This document shows, piece after piece, positions 17,547 to 25,039 of a stretch of DNA of 64,000 nt. Numbering within the stretch: the first letter of the stretch is position 1; the number at the start of each line of letters is the position of its first letter. The DNA lies in contig CAWATU010000006.1 in NCBI GenBank assembly GCA_963785125.1, forward strand, positions 1 through 64,000. The letters run 5' to 3'. The notes under the pieces are model-generated. The model was given only the letters and a program-made list of their open reading frames with translations, had not been told where the DNA came from and did not search any database. This stretch comes from QHXN01 sp963785125. Its GTDB lineage: Bacteria; Acidobacteriota; Blastocatellia; Pyrinomonadales; Pyrinomonadaceae. Both the position numbers and the translations under genes were made by a program.

Positions 17547-17593
17547 TTCCCTTGTCTGGCGTACGCCCTCCCTCACGGTCGGGCTTGCGGCCT

Positions 17594-17956
17594 TTAACTC
17601 TGGGTGTGCGCGGCCACCCACTCCTTCTGCTTGTCTGTGAGCGCGACGTTCATCTTCTGGAGCGTCGCTGCGTTGAGCGTCCCCGTCACCTTGAGACCCT
17701 CGGCCTCCTGATACTTCTTCAGGCCGTCGCGCGTCGCCGTGTCGAGCTTGCCCGTGGCGTCGCCCGCGTAGAGGTTGCGCTGCTTGAGAATCTCCTGCGC
17801 CTGCTTGATCTGCTCTTTGGTCGCGCGGAAGACGGGGCCGCGCTTCTTAGTCGAGTTGGCGTTCGCCGTTGACGTGTTGCTGTTCTGCACGGCGGCGGCG
17901 GCGCCCGCGGAAAGGCAGAGCGCCGCCGCAAAGATCGCGGTCAGTAGTCTCTTCAT
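17594..17956 (-). CDS. Secreted peptidoglycan-binding domain protein
   Basis: 120 residues from ATG 17956, chosen because AGGAG lies 7 nt upstream and because a signal peptide (MKRLLTAIFAAALCLSAGAA) starts there. After a low-complexity Asn/Thr linker, one PG_binding_1 domain spans about 45-110: IKQAQEILKQRNLYAGDATG, LDTATRDGLKKYQEAEGL and GTLNAATLQKM. Such domains bind peptidoglycan in the periplasm. No catalytic domain is attached. It is divergent from a lytic transglycosylase gene, which suggests a shared cell-wall role. Confidence 0.85.
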   Translation of the reverse strand: MKRLLTAIFAAALCLSAGAAAAVQNSNTSTANANSTKKRGPVFRATKEQIKQAQEILKQRNLYAGDATGKLDTATRDGLKKYQEAEGLKVTGTLNAATLQKMNVALTDKQKEWVAAHTQS

Positions 17957-18153
17957 CTGATTCTCCTGTTGGGTGAGGTGCGCTGGCGGTCGCACGCGTT
18001 GAATGCCGGAGAATTAACCCGCTTGGAAAGCGGCTTTCATCATACACGCACTGTCAAGACTCCGGCCCGCGGCCGGCCCGAAAACACTTCACACGCCCCC
18101 GCCACCCGCCGCAAGTTGACAAATACCTTGAGTTAAACGAGCGGTCTTTTTTG

Positions 18154-18183
18154 TTGAACAGTATCTTCCGCCTGTGTTATGCT
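18154..18183 (+). promoter_or_regulatory. Sigma-70-type promoter of the transglycosylase gene
   Basis: TTGAAC (18154-18159) and TATGCT (18178-18183) are 18 nt apart. The predicted start is about 95 nt before the ATG at 18284. The T6 run at 18147-18152 lies just upstream. Confidence 0.5.
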
Positions 18184-18283
18184 GTCCGAGCGCTCGTCCG
18201 GCGCGTCAGAGACACGGCGAGCAGAGTCCCGCCCTCAGAAGAACTTCAAAATCGCCCCGCCGTCACACGGAACAAGCAAGGTC

Positions 18284-19114
18284 ATGAGAAAACTACCCGC
18301 CGTCTGCGTCCTATTCCTCCTCTCCGCCTTGAGCGCCGCCGCGCAGCAGGCCGGCCCCGGCGCCTACCGCTACGACAACTTCGACGTGCCCGGCGCCGTG
18401 CGCGTCGAGGCGCCCGCCCAAATCCCCACGGCCGCGCGCCAGAACAACAAGCTGCTGAAGTTGACGGCGCGCACGTCGCCCGCGGCCATCGCTTCGGCAC
18501 AGCCCACGGCCGCCCCGCGTCCTTCCGCCGCGCCCGCGCTCGCGATGGCCGCGGGCACGGCGCTCGAAGGCTTCTCGACGGGCGACGCCAGAGTGGACGG
18601 CTTCATCGTCGATTCGAGCAACCGTCACGGCGTGGACCCTCTGCTCATCTACTCGATCATGCACCGCGAGTCCTCCTTCAAAAAGTTCGCGCTCTCGAAC
18701 AAGGGCGCGCGCGGACTGATGCAGTTGATGCCGGCGACGGCCGCGCGCCTCGGCGTGCGCGACATCTTCGACCCGCAGCAGAACATCGATGGCGGCGTCA
18801 AATACATGCGCTTCCTGCTCAACCTCTTCGACGGCGACGTGCGTCTGGCGCTCGCCGGCTACAACGCGGGCGAGGGCGCCGTGCTGAAGTACGGGCGGAG
18901 CGTCCCGCCCTACCGCGAGACGCAGGAGTACGTCCGCCGCATCTCGGAGCGCTACGCGGTGATGCGCGACCCCTCGACGGCACGACTGGCCCCGCGCGTC
19001 TCGCGCACGCAGATCGCCAAACTCAAGGCCGCCGAGCCGCCGCCGCTCGCATACGAAACGCACATCTTCACCGTCCGCACGCCCGACGGCAAACTCCGTC
19101 TCGTCAGCCAGTAA
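18284..19114 (+). CDS. Lytic transglycosylase (SLT domain), secreted
   Basis: 276 residues from ATG 18284, which begins the signal peptide MRKLPAVCVLFLLSALSAAA and has AAGG upstream. After a Pro/Ala-rich linker the C-terminal SLT (goose-lysozyme-like) domain spans about 110-235: catalytic E129 in IMHRESSF, then GARGLMQLMPATA, NIDGGVKYM and LALAGYNAGEGAV, all family signatures. It cleaves the MurNAc-GlcNAc bond to give 1,6-anhydro ends in the periplasm. A promoter is visible at 18154-18183 and a terminator at 19142-19172. Confidence 0.92.
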   Translation: MRKLPAVCVLFLLSALSAAAQQAGPGAYRYDNFDVPGAVRVEAPAQIPTAARQNNKLLKLTARTSPAAIASAQPTAAPRPSAAPALAMAAGTALEGFSTGDARVDGFIVDSSNRHGVDPLLIYSIMHRESSFKKFALSNKGARGLMQLMPATAARLGVRDIFDPQQNIDGGVKYMRFLLNLFDGDVRLALAGYNAGEGAVLKYGRSVPPYRETQEYVRRISERYAVMRDPSTARLAPRVSRTQIAKLKAAEPPPLAYETHIFTVRTPDGKLRLVSQ

Positions 19115-19141
19115 CGACTCCAACAAATCGAGAGACAGCAC

Positions 19142-19172
19142 AAGGGGGACGGACGAAAGGGCCGTCCCCCTT
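19142..19172 (+). terminator. Rho-independent terminator after transglycosylase
   Basis: AAGGGGGACGG (19142-19152) pairs with CCGTCCCCCTT (19162-19172), followed by CGTTTGTG. Confidence 0.7.
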
Positions 19173-19274
19173 CGTTTGTGCGCCCGCGCTGTTTGGCCGC
19201 GGCGACGGTCGCGGTATGATTGCGACGACGACGAAGTTTCCGACACCACGACTTTCAACGAACGGCACCGAAAG

Positions 19275-20675
19275 ATGTCAGAAGCCACGAACGACGAACC
19301 CACGGGGCGCGTGCTGCTCGTCGCCGACAAGGGCGCAGAGCTGGACTCGCTGCGCGAGAGGCTCGGCGCGGCCGGTTTCGCCGCGGACTCCTCGGACGTA
19401 GAATCCGCCCCGCTCCGCGCCGTCGAAGAGCCCGCGCCGGCTGCCGTCCTCCTGGTCTTCGGCGAGCGCGAGGCCGAGGGGCGGCTGGTCGCGCTCGCGC
19501 GCAGGCTGCGGGCGGAGCCTTCGCGCTTCGCGCTGCCCGTCCTCTTCCTCTTCCGCGCGGACGGTCGCGCGCTGCGCAGCGCTGCACGGCACCTCGGCGC
19601 GGACGACTACTTCGCACAGGACGCGACGGCCGAAGAGTTGCGCGCGCGGCTCTCTTCGCTCCTCTGGCGCGCGGAATCGGGCCGCCGCTCTGCGCCCGCA
19701 ATCGCCGACCAGCGCTCCGAGATAGACAACTTTCTCTTCTTGCTCGACGCCGTCGGCGCGGAGGCGCGGGCGGGCGCGACTGGCTCGCTCGCGCTCGTCG
19801 AGGCCGGGGGCTCAGTCGAAGTGGCACAGGACGGCGGCGCGCACGGGCGGCGCGCAGCGCTCGCGGGCGCGCACGGCTTCCTGAAGCTCAACCTGCGTCG
19901 CGTTGACGCCGTTGCCTTCTACGGCCCTGCGACGCTGCTCGTCTACCTGCACGGCGCCGACGCGACGGCGGCGCGCGTGACGCTCTCGCGCCTGCGCGAA
20001 GAGTTCGCCGAATCTCAACGCGGCGGCGAACTCTTCGTCGGCATCTCCTCCTTCCCCGCGCACGGCTCGGAGGTCGAGCGGCTGGTCGAGCAGGCCGAGG
20101 TCGCGCTCGGCGACGCGCGCGGCGAGAACTCTGCGGCGCGTGTAGTCGTTTACGGCTTCGCGGAAGCGGGCGCCGCCGCCGTTGACGCGCGCGACGCCGA
20201 GCGACGCACGCAGAGGATGACAACTGCTGGGAACGAACTCGCGTCCGTCGCCGCGGGCGAGGCAGCCCGTCACGCGGCGGGCTGCCAGCGTGTGGGCGGA
20301 AAACTTCGACGCGTGATGCTGGTCGTCTCGGACGCGGAGCGGATGGCGCAGGTCAACCTGCTGATGCGCTCGGCCGCCTACGAGGTGCGCGCGGCCTTCG
20401 ACGGCCAGCACGCGCTCAACCTCCTGCGCATTGACCGGCCGGACGCGCTCATCGTCGATTACGAGTTGCCCGGCATCGACGGTGTCGAGATGCTCAGGCG
20501 ACTCGCCAAGCAGTCGCGCTCTGCGGAAGCGCCGCCCGCGCTGCTGCTCCTGCCTTCAAGCCGTGAGGGATTGCGCGCGGAGGCCCTCGCGGCCGGCGCG
20601 CGCGGTGTGATAGGAATGCCATACGACGCCGTCGAGCTGGTCGAACGCTTGCGCGAACTCTGCGAGAGGGAGTGA
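19275..20675 (+). CDS. Receiver-type signalling protein with degenerate N-terminal REC and GGDEF-like middle
   Basis: 466 residues. The N-terminal ~125 residues look like a receiver fold (GRVLLVADKGAELDSLRERL, VLFLFRADGRALR, LGADDYF) without the phospho-acceptor Asp. The middle (about 150-310) recalls a diguanylate-cyclase fold (YLHGADATAARVTLSRLREEF, GISSFPAHGSEVERLVEQAE), but I see no GGDEF/GGEEF active-site motif. The C-terminal 120 residues are a standard receiver with the acceptor Asp in LIVDYELPG and VMLVVSDAERM at its start. No output domain follows. Start chosen at ATG 19275; its ribosome site is weak. It is 8 nt before the zinc-ribbon/PH protein gene, so probably in one operon. Confidence 0.65.
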   Translation: MSEATNDEPTGRVLLVADKGAELDSLRERLGAAGFAADSSDVESAPLRAVEEPAPAAVLLVFGEREAEGRLVALARRLRAEPSRFALPVLFLFRADGRALRSAARHLGADDYFAQDATAEELRARLSSLLWRAESGRRSAPAIADQRSEIDNFLFLLDAVGAEARAGATGSLALVEAGGSVEVAQDGGAHGRRAALAGAHGFLKLNLRRVDAVAFYGPATLLVYLHGADATAARVTLSRLREEFAESQRGGELFVGISSFPAHGSEVERLVEQAEVALGDARGENSAARVVVYGFAEAGAAAVDARDAERRTQRMTTAGNELASVAAGEAARHAAGCQRVGGKLRRVMLVVSDAERMAQVNLLMRSAAYEVRAAFDGQHALNLLRIDRPDALIVDYELPGIDGVEMLRRLAKQSRSAEAPPALLLLPSSREGLRAEALAAGARGVIGMPYDAVELVERLRELCERE

Positions 20676-20683
20676 AGGAGTAG

Positions 20684-21358
20684 ATGGAAAACTGCCAAGT
20701 TTGCAGCACGCGCCTGACCGATGGCGCTCGCTTCTGCGCTTCGTGCGGCGCGCCCTCCGGCTCCGAGGAGACGCGCTACGCCCCCGACTTCGCAAGCGAA
20801 GAGACGCGCGTCGCCGCGCCCACACGCCCTCGCCCCGCGCAGCCGATGCAAGTCCGCCCGCTCCCGACTTCGCCCCAACAGTTCGGCGCGGGCCCGCCGG
20901 CCGACGTGGAAGAGCGTACGGTCTTCACGGTCGGCCCGACGCTGCTCTTCGTCAAGATAGGCTACGTGCTGGCGGCGCTGGCGGCCGTCGCGCTCGTCGT
21001 GCTGCTCGCCTGGCAGCCCTGGCTGAGCGTGCCCGTCTTCGTCTCGATTCCGCTGGCGCTGGCGCTCCTGCTCATCCCGGCCTACAAGCACCTGATGCGC
21101 AACACCGTGCGCTACACTCTGACTGACGCGAAGATCGAGATCGACGAGGGATTCATCTCGCGCACGACGCGCAACATCCCTCTGCGCAACATACAGGACG
21201 TGTCGGTCACCACCACCATTCCTCAACGCCTGCTCCGCTTCGGCAACGTCATCGTCGATAACGCGAGCGACGCTACGGGGGCGACCGTGCTGCGCAACAT
21301 CCCCGACCCGCGTCGCCACGCCGACCAGATTCTCCGCGAGCTGCGCCGCTGGCGCTAA
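20684..21358 (+). CDS. Zinc-ribbon membrane protein with bacterial PH (YdbS-like) domain
   Basis: 224 residues. The N-terminus is a zinc ribbon with two Cys pairs (CQVC at 4-7, CASC at 18-21); a Pro-rich linker runs to about 75. Two transmembrane helices follow (IGYVLAALAAVALVVLLAW and VPVFVSIPLALALLLIP), then a bPH_2 domain (RYTLTDAKIEIDEGFISRTT, NIPLRNIQDVSV, GNVIVDNASD). YdbS-type proteins are membrane-associated; their ligands are unknown. The start has GAAGGAG close upstream. It lies 8 nt after the receiver protein gene. Confidence 0.82.
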   Translation: MENCQVCSTRLTDGARFCASCGAPSGSEETRYAPDFASEETRVAAPTRPRPAQPMQVRPLPTSPQQFGAGPPADVEERTVFTVGPTLLFVKIGYVLAALAAVALVVLLAWQPWLSVPVFVSIPLALALLLIPAYKHLMRNTVRYTLTDAKIEIDEGFISRTTRNIPLRNIQDVSVTTTIPQRLLRFGNVIVDNASDATGATVLRNIPDPRRHADQILRELRRWR

Positions 21359-21496
21359 AACGCCCCCCGGACTTATCATCCACGTAGCGGAACAAGCACA
21401 ACGGCGCCGTCGTCTAACTCATCCAAACGCTTTACCGAGAGGGCGCCCGGGCTCCGTCCGGCCGTGTGCCACTTTGTCCGCCGGAAAGGTTTAGAC

Positions 21497-22282
21497 GTGC
21501 GAGCATTGAAGTTGAAAAAGTTACTGTCCGCGCTAGTCCTGGTTGCGCTCTGCGCGGCCGGGGCTCTGGCCCAGGCTCAGCCGGAAGGTCAGGAGTCCGG
21601 GCTCGTCGAGCCGGGCGGCCTCCCCATCCTCGTCATGCACCTGCCCGATTGGGAGAAGAAGGTGGGCGAGGATTACACCTACGCCACCAATCCCGCCGCG
21701 CTGCAAAAGGCCGCCGGGAATCAGCCGGCGCTCGACGCCTTCGACTTCGACTCGGGCACGGAGGCCGTCACGGCGAAGTACGAGGCCGGGCGGCTCGTCA
21801 TCGTCGAGTTCCCGACGCCGCAGCACTCGGTCGAAGCCGACACCGCTATCAAACAGCGCGTGGAGGAGTTAAAGGCTGCGGGCCAGCCCGTGCCCTCGCT
21901 CTACAGCCGCGTCGGCAACTACTCGGTCTTCGTCTTCGACGCGCCCGACTTTGCGGCGGCCGAGAAGCTGGCCTCGCAGGTGAAGTACGAGAAGGACGTG
22001 CGCTGGCTCGGCGACAACCCGCACGCGGGGGAGATCATGACGCGCGCCTATACCACGAAGATGGGCGGCGTCATCCTCACGACGCTCATCACGACGGGCA
22101 TCGCGATTCTGCTCTGCCTCGGCATCGGCGGCGCCATCGGCGGCGTCATCTTCCTGCACCGGCGCTCGCAACAGGCCGCGCAGGAGGTCTACACCGACGC
22201 GGGCGGCATGGTGCGGCTCAACATCGAAGACCTGAACACCCCGCCCGCCACGTCGAACTTGCTCGGACGCGGGCAGGATTGA
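21497..22282 (+). CDS. Membrane-anchored protein of unknown function
   Basis: 261 residues from GTG 21497, preferred because GGAAAGG lies 7-8 nt upstream and a signal peptide starts there (RALKLKKLLSALVLVALCAA). The exported part (about 25-195) has alternating strands and helices (VIVEFPTPQHSVEADTAI, LYSRVGNYSVFVFDA). A C-terminal helix (ILTTLITTGIAILLCLGIGG) anchors it with a short basic/Gln-rich cytoplasmic tail ending in GRGQD. I do not recognise the family with confidence; similar proteins occur in Acidobacteriota. It ends 47 nt before a strong terminator. Confidence 0.65.
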   Translation: MRALKLKKLLSALVLVALCAAGALAQAQPEGQESGLVEPGGLPILVMHLPDWEKKVGEDYTYATNPAALQKAAGNQPALDAFDFDSGTEAVTAKYEAGRLVIVEFPTPQHSVEADTAIKQRVEELKAAGQPVPSLYSRVGNYSVFVFDAPDFAAAEKLASQVKYEKDVRWLGDNPHAGEIMTRAYTTKMGGVILTTLITTGIAILLCLGIGGAIGGVIFLHRRSQQAAQEVYTDAGGMVRLNIEDLNTPPATSNLLGRGQD

Positions 22283-22328
22283 GGAGTTTTTGAAGCGAGA
22301 GCTGTTGCGACAACTTTCCCTTCTAAAG

Positions 22329-22368
22329 CAAGAAAGCGCCGTGAGTCGAAACTCACGGCGCTTTCTTG
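22329..22368 (+). terminator. Rho-independent terminator, 18-bp perfect stem
   Basis: CAAGAAAGCGCCGTGAGT (22329-22346), loop CGAA, and its perfect complement at 22351-22368, then TTAATAG. It terminates the membrane-anchored protein gene and marks the start of a low-GC gap. Confidence 0.85.
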
Positions 22369-22394
22369 TTAATAGAGTAACCGGAGACAAATAT

Positions 22395-22564
22395 GCGGGT
22401 TACTGATCTAATCTGCGAGGCTCCCCCAAACCTCTACAGAAACGGAATCAGTAACCCGCTAATTGATGGCCTTTCGACGACTATTGCTGACAACCACTCT
22501 GTTCCCCCAAAGAGTTGTCGCCCGCAAAAAGTGAGTAAAAACCTCCCCCAAAGTTTTTACTCAC
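22395..22564. ncRNA. Candidate structured RNA: three hairpins with TCCCCCAA loops
   Basis: Hairpin 1: GCGGGTTACTGAT (22395-22407) pairs perfectly with ATCAGTAACCCGC (22447-22459) and encloses GAGG-CTCCCCCAAA-CCTC (22417-22434). Hairpin 2: GACAAC...TCT (22489-22500) with AGAGTTGTC (22511-22519), loop GTTCCCCCAA. Hairpin 3: GTGAGTAAAAAC (22531-22542) with GTTTTTACTCAC (22553-22564), loop CTCCCCCAAA. Stems differ in sequence while the loop core TCCCCCAA is constant, the pattern expected when structure and loop are selected. Read on the plus strand the loops are C-rich and could bind Shine-Dalgarno regions; on the minus strand they present GGGGGA, as in CsrA/Rsm decoy RNAs. TTGTTA (22366) and AAATAT (22389) 17 nt apart could be a plus-strand promoter. 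Strand and function are unproven. Confidence 0.55.
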
Positions 22565-22850
22565 TAGCCGTCTCCGAGCCTGACCCGATAACTCTATTTA
22601 CCCCTTACATTTTATCTGTTTTTACCTTGAGCAACGACCATGCCACCAAAAAAGCTCTCAATTCCCACGAACCCGCGGACAGTCGTTTTCCTCCGTAAAA
22701 AAGCTCAAAAATAATGATTTCCTGCCCTTTTAAGCAGTTTCGAGAAGGGAAAAAACGACCGCGAAAGTTGTACAAATTTAATACTCTGTAGATATCGTGC
22801 GGCCGGTTCCGCTACACAGCAATCTGTTTTTACAGTCTACAACCGTACAT
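22565..22850. other. Low-GC gap without a recognisable gene
   Basis: Together with the hairpins above this gap is visibly richer in A/T than its surroundings. A 101-codon open frame at 22393-22698 overlaps the hairpins and looks non-coding. An AACGAC/GTCGTT pair nested with GAGC/GCTC (about 22631-22707) could form a further weak stem. It lies 3' of the minus-strand asparaginase gene. Confidence 0.5.
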
Positions 22851-23915
22851 TTAGCCTCGTTCCAGTATAAAAGAGGCTCGAATTTGGCCAACTTTTTCAC
22901 CACGATGATTCTGAACCGGGAAACTCGCGTAGGGCGCGAGAGCTTCATACGCGTCTTCATCCAGTACACCGAGCTGCCGCAGGGACTCGATGGCGATGGT
23001 CGAGCGGGCGCGCCGGTCTTCCCCGTCCTCGATCTTGAAGGCCAGACCCAAGCCTTTCGGCCAACGCTCACACGGCAGGACGCCCGCAGTGTAGACGCCC
23101 TCCGCGCCGATTTTCGAGACGAGAAGGCCCCGGCCGGCGCGCATGACCTCCGTGTCGAAACGCTCGTGTGTCCCACCGACCAGCTCCGGGCGCGCGTTCA
23201 TGGCTCCCGCGAGGCGCGCGCAGGCTTGACGCGTCTCGGCGTCGAAGCCAACGGGCGGCGAGACGAGGCGGACGTACATGAGCGCCATCGAGCGGACGGG
23301 CAGGCCAAAGACGGGGACGCCGCAGCCGTCCGTGCCGAGCGCTATCTCGTCTGCGTCGATGCCCGAAAACTGCGAGACAGCGCGGAGGGCGGACTGTTGG
23401 ACGGGGCCTTCGGGGTCGTCGTAAAGCTCGGGCGGGGCGCCGAGGTGTAGGGAGAGGGCGAGCATCCCCGTGTGCTTACCCGAGCAGTTGTTGCGCAGGA
23501 CGCCCGGCATCTCGCCGCGCGCGCGCAGGCGCTCGGCCGTCGCGCGGTCGAAGGGCTCGTGGACGCCGCATTTAAGGAGACCTGCGTCGAGTCCGATCTT
23601 TTCGAGCAGGCGTGCGACCGTCTCGACGTGCAGGTCTTCGCCGCTATGCGAGCCGCAGGCGATTGCCAACTCCGCTTCAGTCAGGCCGAAATGTTCAGCG
23701 GCGCCGCTCGTCAGGAGCGGGACAGCCTGGAAGGGTTTTGCGGAGGAGCGCAGGTATGTGACGGTCTCGGGCTCGCCTAAAGATGCGACGAGGCGGCCGT
23801 CGCCGTCCACGGCTGCGACGTGGCCGCGGTGGCGCGACTCGACGATGTGTCCGCGCCAGACTTCGACGAGCGGCGCGGGCTTGGGCGCAGGCAGACTTTG
23901 ATTTTCGGGCTTCAA
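22851..23915 (-). CDS. Asparaginase (Rhizobium-type, Asparaginase_II family)
   Basis: 354 residues, related to the thermolabile asparaginase of Rhizobium etli and unrelated to the E. coli enzymes. It would hydrolyse L-asparagine to aspartate and ammonia. Family motifs are YLRSSAKPFQAVPLL near the N-terminus, IACGSHSGED, NNCSGKHTGMLAL and LGTDGCGVPVFGLP in the middle, and VLPCERWPKGLGLAFKIEDG near the C-terminus; the Ser-x-x-Lys of SSAK is the proposed catalytic pair. No signal peptide, so cytoplasmic. It is 176 nt downstream of the 3D-domain gene and its terminator. A 20-bp palindrome lies 60 nt before its start. Confidence 0.85.
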   Translation of the reverse strand: MKPENQSLPAPKPAPLVEVWRGHIVESRHRGHVAAVDGDGRLVASLGEPETVTYLRSSAKPFQAVPLLTSGAAEHFGLTEAELAIACGSHSGEDLHVETVARLLEKIGLDAGLLKCGVHEPFDRATAERLRARGEMPGVLRNNCSGKHTGMLALSLHLGAPPELYDDPEGPVQQSALRAVSQFSGIDADEIALGTDGCGVPVFGLPVRSMALMYVRLVSPPVGFDAETRQACARLAGAMNARPELVGGTHERFDTEVMRAGRGLLVSKIGAEGVYTAGVLPCERWPKGLGLAFKIEDGEDRRARSTIAIESLRQLGVLDEDAYEALAPYASFPVQNHRGEKVGQIRASFILERG

Positions 23916-23974
23916 ATGGGTCGAATCTTAAACGCGGGCGGGTGCGACCTGCAACCGTCGGCCGCGTCCGAAAG

Positions 23975-23994
23975 GTTTTCCACCTGTGGAAAAC
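23975..23994. promoter_or_regulatory. 20-bp perfect palindrome upstream of asparaginase gene
   Basis: GTTTTCCAC-CT-GTGGAAAAC, 60-80 nt before the asparaginase start. The position and two-fold symmetry fit a repressor operator. It contains TTCCAC, similar to part of a DnaA box, but not the 9-mer consensus. Confidence 0.4.
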
Positions 23995-24008
23995 TCTTGA
24001 TGAAAAGC

Positions 24009-24047
24009 AAAGGGGCCGCCGTCAGACGTTCTGACGGCGGCCCCTTT
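24009..24047 (-). terminator. Strong terminator hairpin, 18-bp stem
   Basis: AAAGGGGCCGCCGTCAGA (24009-24026) pairs perfectly with 24030-24047 around loop CGT. T-rich tracts lie on both sides (T6 on plus, TTTGCTTTTC on minus). It follows the minus-strand 3D-domain gene ending at 24092. Confidence 0.8.
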
Positions 24048-24091
24048 TTTCTTTCGATACTCTTCAAATCGAAAGTTTTATCCGCTTGTTC

Positions 24092-24706
24092 TTATTTCCC
24101 CGCCCGTGGGGTGTTCGTCCTCGGGCGCGTGCGTGTCAGGACTGTGAGCCTGACTGGGCGCCGGCCGAAGCGCATGGCCTCGGAGGTCTGCGGCACCCAG
24201 ATGTCGATCTTGCGACCGCGCACCGCACCGCCCGTGTCCGCGACGAGGTATTCGCCGCTGTAGGAGCCTGCTTCGAGCCTCACGCGCGTGCCGATGGGCA
24301 GAACCCTCCGGTCGGCGGCGATGATGCCGCGCCGGACGCCCGAGCCACTCGCGGTGCGCCCGCGGAGACTGTAGGCCGTCGCCGTAAAGGTGACGGCCGG
24401 GGATGCTGCCTCCGCTTCGGCTCCCGTCTCTGTTTTGTCAATCGCGGCCTTCGTTGCTTCGGTTACTGCCGGCGTGGCCGCCAACGCCTTCTCCGTCTCT
24501 ACTGCCGCAGCACCGTCCTCAACGGCGTCCGTCGGCTGCGTAGTTGCGGCGCCAGGATTGTTGGTCTCCGTGACGGCGCCCTTCTGAAGCAGCTCCTGCG
24601 GGTTCTGCCCGAGGGTTTCTGCGACTGAAGTCTGAGCTAAAAAGAGCAAAGAACATGAGAGGAGAACGGCCGCGGCCGCGCTCCCCCCAATCAGGGGTTT
24701 AGACAT
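24092..24706 (-). CDS. Secreted 3D-domain protein (RlpA/MltA-like barrel)
   Basis: 204 residues from ATG 24706, chosen because AGGAGGA lies just upstream and the next residues form a signal peptide (MSKPLIGGSAAAAVLLSCSL). A long Ala/Thr/Glu-rich linker (about 35-105) precedes a C-terminal 3D domain, named for three aspartates: FTATAYSLRGRTASGSG, GIIAADRRVLPIGTRVRL, YLVADTGGAVRGRKIDIWV. This double-psi barrel occurs in lytic transglycosylases and resuscitation-promoting factors and acts on peptidoglycan. It is transcribed toward its own terminator at 24009-24047. A leader of at least 180 nt with several hairpins precedes it. Confidence 0.85.
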   Translation of the reverse strand: MSKPLIGGSAAAAVLLSCSLLFLAQTSVAETLGQNPQELLQKGAVTETNNPGAATTQPTDAVEDGAAAVETEKALAATPAVTEATKAAIDKTETGAEAEAASPAVTFTATAYSLRGRTASGSGVRRGIIAADRRVLPIGTRVRLEAGSYSGEYLVADTGGAVRGRKIDIWVPQTSEAMRFGRRPVRLTVLTRTRPRTNTPRAGK

Positions 24707-25039
24707 TCTCGGTCCTCCTACCGATTTCAAGTCTCTCAGCGGCGCGCGAGTAGGTAAGTTACCTCCCGTCCTCGACCTCCGGCTCTAGGAGTTTGAAGAG
24801 TCAGCCGGAGTGGGGAACAACGTCCTTGGTGCGTTGCGCTGAAAGAATCTGGTACAAAGCGAATGGCAAGCGAACATTAAGCTCGCTTGCCATGCAAGAG
24901 AAAGTAACACAAGGGTTTAGCGTCTGTCTACATGCAATGTGCCCTAAAAATCCGTATCGAAAGGGGACTCGCGGACACGTTTTTTATGCGTACGGAGACG
25001 CACGAACTCCTGCCCCTTCAACCCGTTAACGCCCCCGGT
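24707..25039 (-). other. Structured 5' leader of the 3D-domain gene
   Basis: No gene is visible. On the minus strand it holds GGCAAGCGA/TCGCTTGCC (24865-24891), CTCCGGCT/AGCCGGAG (24777-24810) and AGGTAA-C-TTACCT (24752-24764), then the ribosome site. Genes of this type are often under c-di-AMP (ydaO-yuaA) riboswitches, but I could not find the conserved ydaO sequence blocks, so only structure is claimed. Confidence 0.4.

Noticed and set aside
22393..22698. 101-codon open frame across the three hairpins
   Set aside because: Low-GC, no ribosome site, no recognisable motif, and it is interrupted by perfect inverted repeats that explain the sequence better.
23975..23994. DnaA box / replication origin
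   Set aside because: The palindrome only shares TTCCAC with the box; no cluster of 9-mers, no dnaA, dnaN or gyrB nearby.
24707..25039. ydaO-yuaA (c-di-AMP) riboswitch before the 3D-domain gene
   Set aside because: Gene context fits, but the conserved blocks of that class could not be found by eye; kept only as a structured leader.
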